Shown here: in pieces, positions 12,105 to 24,500 of the stretch | How the letters are laid out: each line of letters starts with the position of its first letter | Numbering within the stretch: the stretch's first letter is position 1 | Origin: Nematostella vectensis | Lineage: Eukaryota > Cnidaria > Anthozoa > Actiniaria > Edwardsiidae | Assembly: GCF_932526225.1 (NCBI RefSeq) | Contig: NC_064047.1 | Span: forward strand, 2,481,501 to 2,541,500 | Direction: 5' to 3' | DNA: 60,000 nucleotides | Position numbers and translations under genes: made by a program | The notes under the pieces: model-generated | Seen by the model: only the letters and a program-made list of their open reading frames with translations | Told to the model about the DNA's origin: nothing | Databases searched by the model: none

Positions 12105-12172
12105 CCCTTTACGCCTATTAATTTATGAGTTGTATGTTTTTTCTGTGTGTTTATTTGACATCTCTCTTTGAA

Positions 12173-12567
12173 ATCGCATAATAAGGGCATAATGTGGAGT
12201 ATGGTGAAAGAGAATTTTAAATTAGACAAGAGGTAGACTTACCTTGAAGGATAATTGTGATTCTGATTCTGGGTACCTAATAAGGTCATGTTCCATACGG
12301 ACCCACCCTTTTCATTTGCGCCACTACTAGTCTAGCTGTCTGTGGCCCACCCGTCATTCGATGTCAACTATGGTGTATTTTTGTTACACTCAAGGAGAAG
12401 AGGCATGGTCTTGCTGTACGCGAGGTTTTATACCATGTTAATTTGCTAAAACGTGGCAATCTGCGCATGCGCAAGGAAGTACGCATAATAAGGTCATAAT
12501 GTTCCGTATGGCTCAGAGAATTACAATTATCCTTCAAGGTAAGTCTACCTCTTATCTAATTTGAAAT
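12173..12567. repeat. DIRS internal complementary region and right terminal repeat
   Basis: 12173-12220 is the reverse complement of the left outer edge; 12214-12310 is the reverse complement of about 12480-12567 (both include GTAGACTTACCTTGAAGGAT or its inverse). 12401-12500 is the inverse of the left terminal repeat. The internal region therefore joins sequences complementary to both outer ends, as expected for the template used to close the DIRS circle. No coding sequence. Confidence 0.82.
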
Positions 12568-12783
12568 TTTTTATTGCAATTCCTTTTTTTATATAGATAG
12601 TGGGAGTGGTGTGGGGATTTGTGGAGGGGAGAAAGGGGCTAATAAGTGACCGGAAACCCTTCCCCTTCGCCATCATAGTAGAGCCGGAAATTTACGGTTT
12701 TACAAAGGACATTCAAAATGGCTCCCCCTTCCAAACAAATACAAGGAACGACTGAGGCTTCCCTTCCCCTTCTTTAGCTACGG

Positions 12784-13140
12784 CCTTGCCGGCCTCATAT
12801 AATCTGCAAATCAATTCCTTGCCGGCCTTATATAATCTGCAAATCAATTCTTTGCCGGCCTCATATAATCTGCAAATCAATTCCTTGCCGGCCTCATATA
12901 ATCTGCAAATCAATTCCTTGCCGGCCTCATATAATCTGCAAATCAATTCCTTGCCGGCCTCATATAATCTGCAAATCAATTCCTTGCCGGCCTCATATAA
13001 TCTGCAAATCAATTCCTTGCCGGCCTCATATAATCTGCAAATCAATTCCTTGCCGGCCTCATATAATTGCAAATCAATTCCTTGCCGGCCTCATATAATC
13101 TGCAAATCAATTCCTTGTCGGTCTCATATAATCTGCAAAA
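12784..13140. repeat. 33-bp tandem repeat, about 11 copies
   Basis: Units contain CCTTGCCGGCCTCATATAAT then CTGCAAATCAATT. One copy has lost 2 bp (near 13068). The period of 33 keeps frames open on both strands (11-residue repeats), but there is no promoter, splice or homology support for coding. It lies just beyond the DIRS element. Confidence 0.95.
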
Positions 13141-13932
13141 CGATGACGCAATCAAGTGACGTGTATAGCTTTCTTTTATTGGAGCTGTTTTACACTATTT
13201 ATTTCTGCATATTACCGTTACAATTATCCCCGATAGCAACCCGGGACTCTAAACCTAGTGTATCTACATTTTACTAATCTTTTATTACTCTTGAATGCTC
13301 GGGTCATGCGAGACTTTATCAAATTTGTCTTATCCTCACGTATTCGAGACGTCTGAAAAAGCAACAGAGGGTGGTTTTTTACATGCATTGATTCTCGTAT
13401 CAATTTGTACAATCTTTGTAGGTACATTATTTCAATCGCTTTATTTTTTTACAAAATTGTGGAAGCCTTCTTCTGCATCCATGAGAGTTGCTATTATTAC
13501 TTTTCTTGCCCTGAAAAAGTATATATTTTTGGTTAGAATTCAATCATGTTATTTGATTCTTCACAAATGGCAAACGGGAGTCTTTGATGAAAAAAAGATA
13601 TGCATAGGCGTATGGGCGCTTCGCAATGGCAGTAAATATTTTTTATACGCGTCCTCTCAAAACCGGGAAATATAAACACTTAACAAGTAGGGCCGTAGTT
13701 TTCAAAACTTATAAGAAAATAACCAGTAGAGGCTTGGCTGTGCCCCCCATTTTTTTCTAATATTTCTGTGTCGTGCCGTCCCCCCCCCCCCCAGTCATTT
13801 TAGGCTTGCTACGGCTATATAGTAAACACCGAGCAACAATAAAAGGATTAACCTCCAGCCATACGAAAGGACATAGTTTGAGGAAGTTATCAGTCTCCCC
13901 TATATTTCGAATTCTACTTACTATATCAGTAG
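13141..13932. other. Region downstream of the RFamide gene, no convincing gene
   Basis: A 126-residue plus-strand frame (13295-13675) is open here but shows no recognisable domain and has AT-rich, repeat-like codons; I treat it as chance. A C10 run is at about 13783-13792. The stretch abuts the end of the RFamide gene (13933), so part of it should be that gene's 3' UTR on the minus strand; AATAAA in minus orientation occurs at about 13174. Confidence 0.5.
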
Positions 13933-15171
13933 TTAAGACTGTTTGGCGTCGCTTGCTTTAGCATCACTACTGATGGTACTTTTCTTTTCTATGCTCCTTT
14001 CCTTAGCAGCTTGTCGCTTTTTGCCGTCAAATCGTGTCTGCGGATTAGCATCTTGCTCTGGCATACTGGCTACGGTGTCTTTCTTGGTTGCGGTATCCAT
14101 TGTGCGACCGAATCTACCTTGATCTAAGTCAATCACACGAGCAATCTTGTTACGGCCAAATCGTCCCTGGTCTTCGCGGCCGAATCGTCCCTGGTCTTCG
14201 CGGCCGAATCGTCCCTGGTCTTCGCGGCCAAATCGTCCCTGGTCTTCGCGGCCAAATCGTCCCTGGTCTTCGCGGCCAAATCGACCTTGGTCTTCGCGGC
14301 CGAATCGACCTTGGTCTTCGCGGCCAAATCGTCCCTGGTCTTCGCGGCCAAATCGTCCCTGGTCTTCGCGGCCAAATCGTCCCTGGTCTTCGCGGCCAAA
14401 TCGTCCCTGGTCTTCGCGGCCAAATCGTCCCTGGTCTTCGCGACCAAATCGTCCCTGGTCTTCGCGGCCGAATCGTCCCTGGTCTTCGCGGCCGAATCGT
14501 CCCTGGTCTTCGCGGCCGAATCGTCCCTGATCTTCGCGACCAAATCGTCCCTGATCTTCGCGACCAAATCGACCTTGGTCTTCGCGGCCAAATCGTCCCT
14601 GGTCTTCGCGGCCAAATCGACCTTGGTCTTCGCGGCCGAATCGACCTTGGTCTTCGCGGCCAAATCGTCCCTGGTCTTCGCGGCCGAATCGTCCCTGGTC
14701 TTCGCGGCCAAATCGTCCCTGGTCTTCGCGGCCGAATCGTCCAGGGCCTGCTGTGCGTTTCCATTCTCCCTCCTCGTGATGATGCTTGTGATGACCTCCA
14801 TTTAAAAGTTCGTCAGCAAAGCGTCCCTTCCAGAACTGCGGATCGGAAAAGCGTCCCTTCCAGAACTGCGGATCGGAAAAGCGTCCCTTCCAGAATTGAG
14901 GATCGGAAAAGCGTCCCTTCCAGAATTGAGGATCGGAAAAGCGTCCCTTCCAGAACTGAGGATCGGAAAAGCGTCCCTTCCAGAACTGAGGATCGGAAAA
15001 GCGTCCCTTCCAGAATTGAGGATCGGAAAAGCGTCCCTTCCAGAATTGAGGGGTATCTTTGTTATCATCCAGTAAGTCGGCTATTTCTTTCTTGTAGGTG
15101 GACTTGGCAGTGCATATAAGGACTTGAATTAGGATTCCAAGCAGCAAGAGTGTGCCCGGACGCGGCGCCAT
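13933..15171 (-). CDS. Antho-RFamide neuropeptide precursor
   Basis: The 412-residue secreted precursor has a signal peptide (start ATG 15169-15171; hydrophobic core LLLLGILIQVLIC). Domains in order: a short acidic spacer; eight 10-residue repeats QFWKGRFSDP (the last ends ADE); a His-rich HHKHHHEEGEWKR linker; PGRFG; then 24 exact GRFGREDQ units; a final spaced copy; and a basic tail. This gives 25 QGRFG units, each predicted to yield pyroGlu-Gly-Arg-Phe-amide (Antho-RFamide) by cleavage at Arg and at the acidic Glu-Asp pair, with Gly as amide donor, as known for anthozoan RFamide precursors. The QFWKGRF repeats lack a following Gly and should not be amidated. The coding part is a single exon; upstream at 15189-15190 (minus strand) there is a good acceptor after a pyrimidine run, suggesting a separate 5' UTR exon. 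Reverse-frame ORFs here are shadows of the repeats. Confidence 0.97.
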   Translation of the reverse strand: MAPRPGTLLLLGILIQVLICTAKSTYKKEIADLLDDNKDTPQFWKGRFSDPQFWKGRFSDPQFWKGRFSDPQFWKGRFSDPQFWKGRFSDPQFWKGRFSDPQFWKGRFSDPQFWKGRFADELLNGGHHKHHHEEGEWKRTAGPGRFGREDQGRFGREDQGRFGREDQGRFGREDQGRFGREDQGRFGREDQGRFGREDQGRFGREDQGRFGREDQGRFGREDQGRFGREDQGRFGREDQGRFGREDQGRFGREDQGRFGREDQGRFGREDQGRFGREDQGRFGREDQGRFGREDQGRFGREDQGRFGREDQGRFGREDQGRFGREDQGRFGREDQGRFGRNKIARVIDLDQGRFGRTMDTATKKDTVASMPEQDANPQTRFDGKKRQAAKERSIEKKSTISSDAKASDAKQS

Positions 15172-18100
15172 GACGGCAACTAGTATGTCTACGGCAATAA
15201 AAAAAAGTAAGAAGTCTTAGTTGCAGACCGAAATCTAGCCAGATGTCTAACAAAAAACGACGGTGTCATCGATTAGCATTCCAATTTTAAAATGTTCTAT
15301 CAATTCAAAAATGGATAATGTAATAATAATTTGTTTATGCAGTTTTCACTGTTATTCATATTTCTGTTCACTCATTTAGTTAAAACCTGGTTTGTGCTGG
15401 AAAGTGGTTCTAAATCTGTAGTATTAGTAACAAGATTTAGAATTAATAAAAAAGGACCAAATATAGCAACACCTCAGTTTTAAGTAGTTCTTCCGAGCAA
15501 ATGCATATTTATAAATTTCTTTAGAAAATCTATCAATATATTTTTTTCTTTTCTCTTTATATTGTCAGGAATGAAATTTATTGCTTTTATTATTATTTTT
15601 TTTCCTTTTAACAGTGCTCATAACTGCATTATCTATGGCGAGAAAATTCAATTTCGTTTGCCCTAAATTTCAACACTTAGTTAATTTGTCCGTTTTAGCG
15701 GCAGATGCTTCGGTATTTTTATCTACGTAAGGTGTATCCAAGGCCTCTTAGCCACCGTAACAATGCCCTTTAGCGGGAGACTTCAGTGAATAGCTTTGAG
15801 TCAAAGAGACGCGCGCTTCTAAGCACTCCTGCCGATCAAAGTTATTGCGAACTGTTAAAAAATTCATCCGTTCCACCGGTTTGAAGCGTATCTAGGACAG
15901 AAGTCTCTTTTATCCAAGTGCTGAAACCTTTTGAAGTGGATGATTTCAAAGATGCTTAAGTTATTGACGATACATTTTTTTTGTAGATTTAAGGTCTTAC
16001 TTGGAAGCTATTACGTATTTTCTGAAAGATTTGCACTGCTTTCGTCCGCCCCTTACCACAATTTGTAAGAGGCCTCCCAAGAAACTCGTTTCGCTCAATC
16101 AAAGCTAGCAAGCTAACACTTGCGGTTTTACATTGATAAATTCAACAAATTAGTGAAGCATAAATAGAATTATATTTGTAAAAGTATATTTTTTGTCCCC
16201 GTTATTTTATTTTATATTTTTCAAAGTAAACGCGTAATGTATCTGGTGCCTTATGTGATGCATAAAGCATGTTTTTTTTAGAGAAACTCGTAAAATGTAT
16301 TAAAGGGAGGTGACTAACTTGTATTAACTCGGTCAGGCATATATATAGCAAATCATTTAAGAAGCTTTAAATTGTATTGACTTGCTTGCGTAATTAGGTT
16401 TTAGAGGTTTTTTTTAACAAAATTTTGCCCATTTTGACTTTTAACTCTTATTTCTCATAGAAATTCCCTAAAAAGCGTCCTTAAAAGCAAAGACGCATTT
16501 GAAATCGTAAGAAGTAAATCACTTTTTATCTACGGAATTAACCTTGTGATGAAGGGGAAAAATATTATTTTTTTTCCTTTTAATCGCTTTTACTTTAATT
16601 GCCGCGATTTCCCATCGTGATAAAACGGCGAGTTGAATAGCCGTATGGCCTTTATGCAAAAGTTTTAGGCTTCTTATGGATGATGAAAGACCTCAATAGC
16701 GCTTAGTGTTGTGAAAAAGGCCTTTAACTTTGAATAAAACAAGAGTTTATGTGATTAGCTTTGATTGTCATTTCACCCGCTCGAGAAAATCCCTGTACTA
16801 TCATCCTTATCTTAGATTTTATTAGCAAACGAAATGAAATTACACTTGGGAAAAGTAATTTTCAACATTTTGTCATGAAGCTGGCCACTGCGATGTTTCA
16901 TGAACGAGTCGATGGGGGCATTTATGTAACTCATATGAAATATTTCTTACAAAGAAGAATCCGCTTTTCACAAAAGAAAATATATTGCTTTAGTCTGATA
17001 AAATACCTTTTTTTTCGTTATCAGGGAATATCTATTTTTCTTTTATGTGACTTTCAATTTTTATCGTTTCGGCCAGATTTTTCAACTCGGTCTCGAATTG
17101 GTTTATCAGCAAATCTAGACTATGTCTATGTTATATCATTCAATTGGGTACGATTATAGTCTTGTTTTTCGTGTTTCTAAGCATAACACAATTTACTATT
17201 TGCGGTTTTTCCGGGAGACTTATTGATTTAGCGGGCGGACATCACAGACATTCCGTTAGAACAAAGTTACTAAATACTACTTAGCAAATAGAACTTGTTT
17301 CAACAAATTAAGAGGGGCATTTGGGCTGTTTATTGGTTATAAGCTAGATAGAACTACCGGTCGGAGTAATTGATTTTTCCGTCTAAAAACATCTGCTCGG
17401 AAAGAAGGCGTGATCGACTCGAAACCGTATAACTACACTGAAGTCATACCCCCCAAAAAAATATCCAAAAGATTAAAAGAGTACCTTTTAGAACAAGTAT
17501 TCGTGTGAAAGACCTAACACGCTATAAGAATGTATAAAAATTACTAAGAAATGAACTAATCTATTTTTCTTGAAAAAGCTAATTAGTTGAAGGTGTTTTG
17601 TGTGAAAGCCGAACTAGAATTAACTAACTTTAGTAACGGTATACATTTACTGTAGATTACTTTTTATTATTTCTGTGTTGCAACTAAGAATGAACGGCTG
17701 TTATAACATATCTTTGCAGAAGTATCTTTTAAGAAAAAAAAAAGCGAAAATAAAATCACTGAAACAAGTTTCGATTAGTCTCCGAAAAAATGATCCCTGG
17801 TGTAAGAAAGCTTTATAACTATATCCTAAAACCTATCCCAAAAGTTATTGCTTTAAGACATGTTTGACAGAGAAGAATGATACAATTCTCGTTAAAAGGG
17901 AAATGAAATGAAATCGTACTAATAATTTCTGGTAAAAAATGAAGGTTCTTGCGTAAAGGTATGCAAGGGGAAAAAACGAAAGTTTCATTCAAAAGCATCT
18001 TGTATGTGACGACTGAGAAATGTGCGGTAGGTGAACAGAAAGGTATCAAACTTACATGGTTAAACGTCGCCGACTGTGTCGAAGCTCTCTTCTGACTGTT

Positions 18101-20780
18101 CCGAATTTCGTCTTGCTCGGGAATTTATCCTTAAAACCTCCCATGCTATCCTATTCAAACTTATGCAAATTTCTTCCGGCCTTGGCTAAGAGCGAATCGC
18201 ATTCTCCGCCATATAATTCCATGAACAATAGCCCATATCTAATTAACAAAATTAGCAAGCTTATTTCTTTAATTATGTGAAATTTGCTAGGAAAGTGATA
18301 CTCGAACAGGTGAAACGCGGGTTTGTGGGGGCGAATTGAGCTCCAAGAGGATTAAAACACTGCTGGAGTGGACAGAGAAAATCCGATATAGTCACTAAAA
18401 GCATGTAACAGTTCTAACCGCTCGTCTATTTATGCCGTTATATGATCCGTTATGCTTCAAAACGTCTAGTTCTAATTGTTTACTTGATAAGATGGAATTT
18501 TAAGGACGTTGAAAAGGACATTAGAGGGGTTTTGTGTATTGAGATGGGAAGAGCGGAATTACTGTTCAATTCACGGGAAAATGAAGATTTAAATTTTGTT
18601 AGGTGTGTTTTTCGCCTACAAGGAGGAAAAAGCAAACTTGACTCATTGACGCAAAAAAAGACTAGTAAATTTAGAAAAAGACTGAATTATGAATGAACTG
18701 ACGCGCATGGTTCTTCTGTTTTGAAGTTTTTGTTTTCGCAAAACAGCTAGGTTGATGGTTCGTGTTAATTTACTAAGGGTCGAAGGAAGAAGGGTGTAAT
18801 AGAATAGATAATTTATTTTGACATTTCCGCTTGATGCGTTGAGTCGATTTTATTTAAGTTTATTTTGTTTTATAAATCATTACTTCTATTCTACTGACTT
18901 CGTATTGGAAGGCTTTTTCGTATCATCATCAGTCCAAGATGTTATCAAGATACGGAATTGAATTTGATCAAGTTTTCCCATTTACAAATTCACTTATCCT
19001 CCCTCTTTGGTTTTAAAACATTATAGAAATTGCTTGTTTCCCAAACAGAACAGCCCTAGCGTTTTCTTGAATGCTCTAAAAGGTGTGTTTTTTTTATCCT
19101 GAGCTCCGGTTTCCTTAGAATTCAATCACTAAAAAGTTAGTAATTTTATCTCAAAGTACCCCGCCTGCGCTGTAGGTTATCTAGGCTAAAAGGAAACCGT
19201 TTTGCCAGCCTTTTCGAGGACTCTCAAAAGCTCCAATCTATCATGTAATTAGTATCACAGCTTGGAGAAAATAATAACTTTGCTTTCCCACCGTTGGCAA
19301 TTTATAAGTTCCATCGATAGCTTTTTACGCCTACACTCTTCTCACCGTTGATTCCTCGACACGACCCCAAAGAAATCAAACAAATTTTCTCTCAACCTGA
19401 AAAGCCCTGTTTGTTTTAAATTTCTACGTTCTTCTAGAATAAAGTTAATGATGCTTTTCCATGATTGGACAGGCTTTCAGACGTAAAATATATTTCTATT
19501 CAAGTCGAAAAACAATAAGAGTATAAATGGATTGCTTTAAGTAAATGAGACAATTACGTCTATATTTCCCCAAAGTGGGTATATCTTGAGACTTTATTCT
19601 ATCTTGGTAAAAGACGTCTACATTGACCTGATTGTTGAATGGCGGTGACAAAAAAGATAAAACGAATATTGCCTTATAATGTCATTTTATATATTTTTAG
19701 TAAGGATGATTTGCTCTATGAATTCGTGTTTAAATTTGTGAAGCAAATACCCTCCGCATACAAAAAAAAACCCACAGAATTTATTCGTTCTAATTGAAAA
19801 TTCTGTTCCAATACTACTAAAATTAGCCGTACAAATGTGCTAATTGCTGAGAATTGAGTTGTCAAATTGAAAGAAGCCCAATTGGGGTGATTGATTGTAA
19901 TGATAAACTTCCCGGCTTTACTTAATTCAGACTTTCCGCTTTATATTTTCATTCCACTGAATAAATAAATGAAACCGTTTTCTCTTCTTGGCATGTTTTG
20001 ATTTTTCACCATGGCTATAATTTGCGTCTGGGGGCATAACCGATCAAATATTGTGAAATCCTTCCAGTGGTCAAGGCTAAAAACATTTTAACTTTACAGC
20101 AAAATACAACAACACGCTTTTTGCAATTGAGATATGCCCACGTTTGTTTATGTACCAGAAAAGCCAACTGAGGCAAATAATTATATGTTTTGATGTTAAT
20201 ATCATTATTATCATAACGATGCAGTTTTGTATACACTCTTTTTTAATAGAACGTCTAATTTTCAGTTGAGGCAGGGCCGTTCTTGTTTTTGAAGCATTTT
20301 AACGCTGAAAATGTTCTTAACGATGTTCCTAAATTTTATTTAAAAAATATAATACCTGAGGAATTACTTTGAAGAAAATTAAAGAAATGATCAATAGCAA
20401 AAATGGCTGTCATTATAAACATAATTTGATTCTGCTTTCTAGAACGCATCAAACTAACAAAAGTATATAGAATTTTTGCTGCCTGTGCCTCGGCGTGTTC
20501 TTGAAATCTGGCGAAATCTCATGCGTCTTGTAAAAAAGGTTGTGTGTAAAGCTATTCTTTCCTGATAGACTTCCTTATATTTCTCAGACATTATAGAACA
20601 GACCCGTAGTAGGCATCGAAATTTGGAAGGGGGGGCACGCGACATAAACGTTAAGAAAATATTGGGGGCACAGCCACGCCCCTTCTGGTCATTTGCTTAT
20701 ATGCATATTATATTTTGAATATTTCGGGAAGGGCGACACGTTCCCCCAGTGCCCCATCCCCTGCTACAGCCTGTAGATAG
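15172..20780. other. AT-rich region upstream of RFamide gene, no gene seen
   Basis: About 5.6 kb with no frame that shows homology, repeats or splice support on either strand. It holds the probable promoter and 5' UTR exon(s) of the RFamide gene but I cannot place them. The only recognisable feature is a dispersed repeat copy at 15986-16112. All open frames are shorter than about 135 codons and of ordinary AT-rich composition. Confidence 0.6.
15986..16112. repeat. Dispersed repeat, copy A (copy B at 46564-46684)
   Basis: A block of about 120 bases containing GAAGCTATTACGTATTTT and GATTTGCACTGCTTTCGTCC, ending TCAATCAAAGCTAGCAA, recurs in the same orientation at 46564-46684 with scattered differences and small indels. 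No terminal repeats are evident, so the element class is unknown. Confidence 0.85.
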
Positions 20781-21534
20781 ATGCTCAGTCGTTTACAAGA
20801 AGGAGTTCGGACATTCCTAGGGTTGTGGGGATTCTTTCATCCGATTTCTTGGGGGCTAAACACCATTTCTGTAATACATTTTGTATTGGGACTAATTTCA
20901 GGGGGATGGGGACTATTCCAAGTGTTGGGGGACTCTGTGTGTGTGTTGCACACACAAGACTCCGATTTTGAGGGGGACTATAGGTACCAGTATAGAGGGG
21001 GAGCCTGGGTGGTGGAGTTGGCAAGAGTAGCTCTGCAGTTCTGCCATGGTTTCTCCCATGACCCAAGAGATCGGAGTCATTGGCTTTCATATTTTTATGA
21101 AAATAGGGAGGGGGTCTCAGGGCCCCCTCAACTAGATCCAGGGATGAAACCCTCTAGCCTCCTCCGCAGGCGACTCCATTGGCAAAAAAGCGCTCTGAGC
21201 GGTTTGGGCTACCTGTGTTTCGGGCATCTGGGAAGTGAGGGGAGTGGGGACGAGCCTACACAGGGAGCCTGGTTCGCGTTTTTGTTTTTTTTTCGGTATT
21301 TTCTATTCTCTTTTCAAGAGATCTTGCTTCCTACACAAGGAGCACGGTTCGCGATTTCCTTTTTTTCGATATTTTCTTTTCTCTTTTCAAGAGATGTCTG
21401 CAGAGGAGGCTAGAAACCCAACTTCATGTTTGAATTTCTACTTTGGGGAGTAAACAAGAACAATACAAATTGATCAGCTTAGATATGTTCATAATGCTTG
21501 AGATCATATTATAAAAAGTAAATACATGTACTGG
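20781..21534. other. G-rich low-complexity stretch with a local duplication, no convincing gene
   Basis: The plus-strand frame 20781-21413 is open for 210 codons but is made of GGGG-rich sequence and lacks family resemblance. At about 21255-21395 a block of about 70 bp ending TCTCTTTTCAAGAGAT is present twice in tandem; it contains a small hairpin (TCTCTT..AAGAGA). The segment ends at the RWDD1 stop codon, so its last part is RWDD1 3' UTR. Confidence 0.55.
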
Positions 21535-24500
21535 TTAACTCAATTCTTCATCTAATTCCAGATCTTCCATTTCCTGGAAAAGTGATTCGTCAACTTCCAC
21601 ATCTGCTGGTTCACCTAAGAGCAAAAGAAAAACTACCATTAATACAATATTTAACGTGGCTAAAGTGCTATATGATGATGGTTGTGTTTATCAAGCAAAA
21701 TAGACTCTGACAATGTCAACATCCATAGATCAGGCCACCCATCTGGATTCATGCAAAGCATCAATTACCATTGGCTATTAAGCAAGTTAGGGGTGGATAA
21801 GATATTACTCTAGTTGGTGGGTGGGGGGGCACATATTACATAAAGGAAATTAAAAATTGAAAATATAGAACAGGGAAGTAGAAACCAAAACCTTCCATTT
21901 TGTCAACCAACAAACTGTTATTTATATCTCACAAGATAGTAGTAAGATAAGAAAGTAAAAAAAAACAGTTCTTGAGGTTACCTTCCAGAAAAGCAGAATC
22001 AGAGTTTACAAGAGATGCGTCCATTTCAAACAGTTTGCGACCTGCAAGGATGAGAGAGCAAAATGCATGTTGACTCTGTCAGTCTTACAATATGCTGTAT
22101 GGAAATGTGAGAATATCAAAGACAGTGTAAATAGGGGGGGATGTTGGGGGGTATAATTACCGCAATACCGCACAAAGTTTTCAAAAATATCGCATGCCGC
22201 AAAGAAGGACGAGGTATTGAAGCGCATGAACAACATCCCTTTAACACCGCAACACCACAATATCTATTTTTTTACCACCATACCTCCGTTTAAAAAGAAA
22301 AATCTCGCATCTCGCAGTGTTCATAAACACCGCATCACCGCATGTTTTTTTTGCTCTTTTACCGCAATCTCGTACAGAAAAGGGCCAACCCAACGTCCCC
22401 CCTTGAATTGGTCCAGAATTTTCAATATAACCTTAAAGCGGCATTGTCACATGTTTACTTCCGGTCAATGACCTAAACACAAAAAAATATTTTAAAATAT
22501 TGAAAGCAGTGTGTCTATTGGAAGTCTCTTTACAGATGTGATGTGATAATTTAGAGCGGATGGCCTGGTAAATATCTCGGATTCTAATAGATTCTTTTGT
22601 CTTTGAACAGTTGAGGTTTCTGTCAGACCTCAGAAAGTACTGTAAACTGGTGACAATGCAGCTTTCTACTAAATTAAGATCATTTTAATGCTTTTAATTT
22701 AAGTTTCCTATGCTTGGGGACCCAGCAATTTTTGAGGAAGTGGCTTTCAGCTGCCAAAGAGAGAACTGGATTTTTAATAATGAGGAATTATCTATGCTTG
22801 CCATAACATACCAGTTCCCATCAACTGTACCAGTTTTCCAAGGTGCTTGAATCTCAAGGCCCTGGGGAGGGAACCCCCTAAAAAGTAAAATATTGCCATC
22901 TTATCCCTTAGGGCACGTACACACCCAAATGCTACTGTGCCTTCAATTAAAATTATCTGAATATTCTATGTAAACCTATTTATTTTTTATGCACCTGTAA
23001 TTTTTGATTTTGTCACAACCACAGTTTTACCCTTGTTCTTCTCGGCCATTTCTAAATCAAACTTCATTTTCCATGCTGCAAAGGATTCCTTTGAAACTGG
23101 TGTCCCAGTAAACTTCCTCTTTTCTGCTTCCTCTACCTCCTTTTGTTTGCGAATCCTTTCTTCCTGTCTGTGTTTCTTTATGCCTTCGGCGATTTCCTCA
23201 AGCTTTTCTTGAGCACAGGACACCAATGTGAATACCATGACCATTCCTAAATTCTCCTCAGACTTGGAGGTAGGAATAACACAAGAAATTAATCAGTGAA
23301 TAGAGTCAGATGTACATTAACAAAACTGTACCATTGGTTATCAATTCTGTATGCAGACATGACAACATTGGCATGTGTTCGTACAGACACATAGCTGCAG
23401 CAAGAAATATTAGGAGGCATCAAACAAAACATTAAGAAATCTCAGGGGGAACAGCCACACCCCTTCTGATAATTTCTTATATCTTTTTTAGAATAGGCCT
23501 GGAATAGGCTTTTGCCCCAGGCTACCGGCCTGATATGCCGTCTGCTCTTACTGCCTGCTCCTCTACAATGACAAACAGACAGACAGGCAGCAGGCACAGA
23601 CAGACAAAGAGCAAATTTAGACCTTGATTATCATGCTGTATTCTGTTCTGTTCTACTACACACATAGTAAGACAGGTAGCTAGAGCAGAGACAGGGAAAT
23701 AGACAGACAGAACCACAGATATATATAGTTCCACTCTTTTACTATCATATGCTATGTGATCATTTTTTTTTAACTGCTTTACTAAGAGCAAATTTAGACC
23801 TTGATTATCATGCTGTATTCTTTTCTATTAGACTACACACATAGTAAGACAGGTAGCTAGAGCAAATACAGAGACAGGGAAAAAGACAGACAGAACCACA
23901 GATATATATAGTTCCACTTTTTTACTATCATATGCTATGTGATCATTTTTTTTTAACTGCTTTACTAAGAGCAAATTTAGACCTTGATTATCATGCTGTA
24001 TTCTGTTCTATTGTACTACACACATAGTAAGACAGGTAGCTAGAGCAAATACAGAGACAGGGAAATAGACAGACAGAACCACAGATATATAGTTCCACTT
24101 GTTTACAATCATGCTATGTAATCAGTGTTTACCTGCTGTACTAGGAGCTCTGTCAACTGGTTAATATCATCATCTTCAAGTCCCTCTGAGGATGTCACCT
24201 CCACCACAGGCGCTTCATCTGGGTACTTCTCCACAAATGTGAACTGGAGCTGTACACTAACTGCTCAATAAAACAATGTCAGAAAAAGAAGAGGTTGAGA
24301 TTACAAATGGTGGATGTCCATTTACCTAATCTAACAATCTCAGATGATTTTTAATGGAAAACACAAAAAAATATTTCATGAAACTTCTGAGGTTTGAACC
24401 CCCACTAACAAAATATTTTCGCTAATATAAACCCCCTCTTTCAAAATATACTCCCCGGCCAATGCCTCACCTGTTATAATAGTGTTATCTTCTTTGTCCT

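Larger units (their letters stand above)
7249..12567 (+). mobile_element. DIRS-type tyrosine-recombinase retrotransposon, defective
   Basis: The element has inverted terminal repeats (left 7249-7388; right about 12400-12567) and an internal complementary region (12173-12310) that matches the outer edges of both, which is the structural signature of DIRS retrotransposons. Order of coding remnants: gag-like with a poly-Asn tract, reverse transcriptase, RNase H, then a domain ending in a tyrosine recombinase (YR) remnant. DIRS elements integrate through the recombinase via a circular intermediate and do not make target duplications; none is obvious here. Two in-frame stops, an RT deletion with an altered catalytic box, and a shortened YR show this copy is dead. 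A LINE is nested at 7389-8390. Confidence 0.9.

Noticed and set aside
12713-13277. LYEAGKELICR / NSLPASYNLQI repeat proteins
   Set aside because: A 33-bp tandem array open in opposite strands at once; no gene evidence.
13295-13675. A 126-codon plus-strand frame after the 33-bp array
   Set aside because: No recognisable domain, AT-rich codons and located in the likely RFamide 3' UTR antisense.
14088-15119. Arg/Pro-rich or Ala-rich repeat frames in other frames of the RFamide gene
   Set aside because: Shadows of the 24-bp and 30-bp coding repeats of the minus-strand precursor.
20781-21413. A 210-codon plus-strand frame
   Set aside because: G-rich low-complexity sequence with an internal duplication; no domain or splice evidence.
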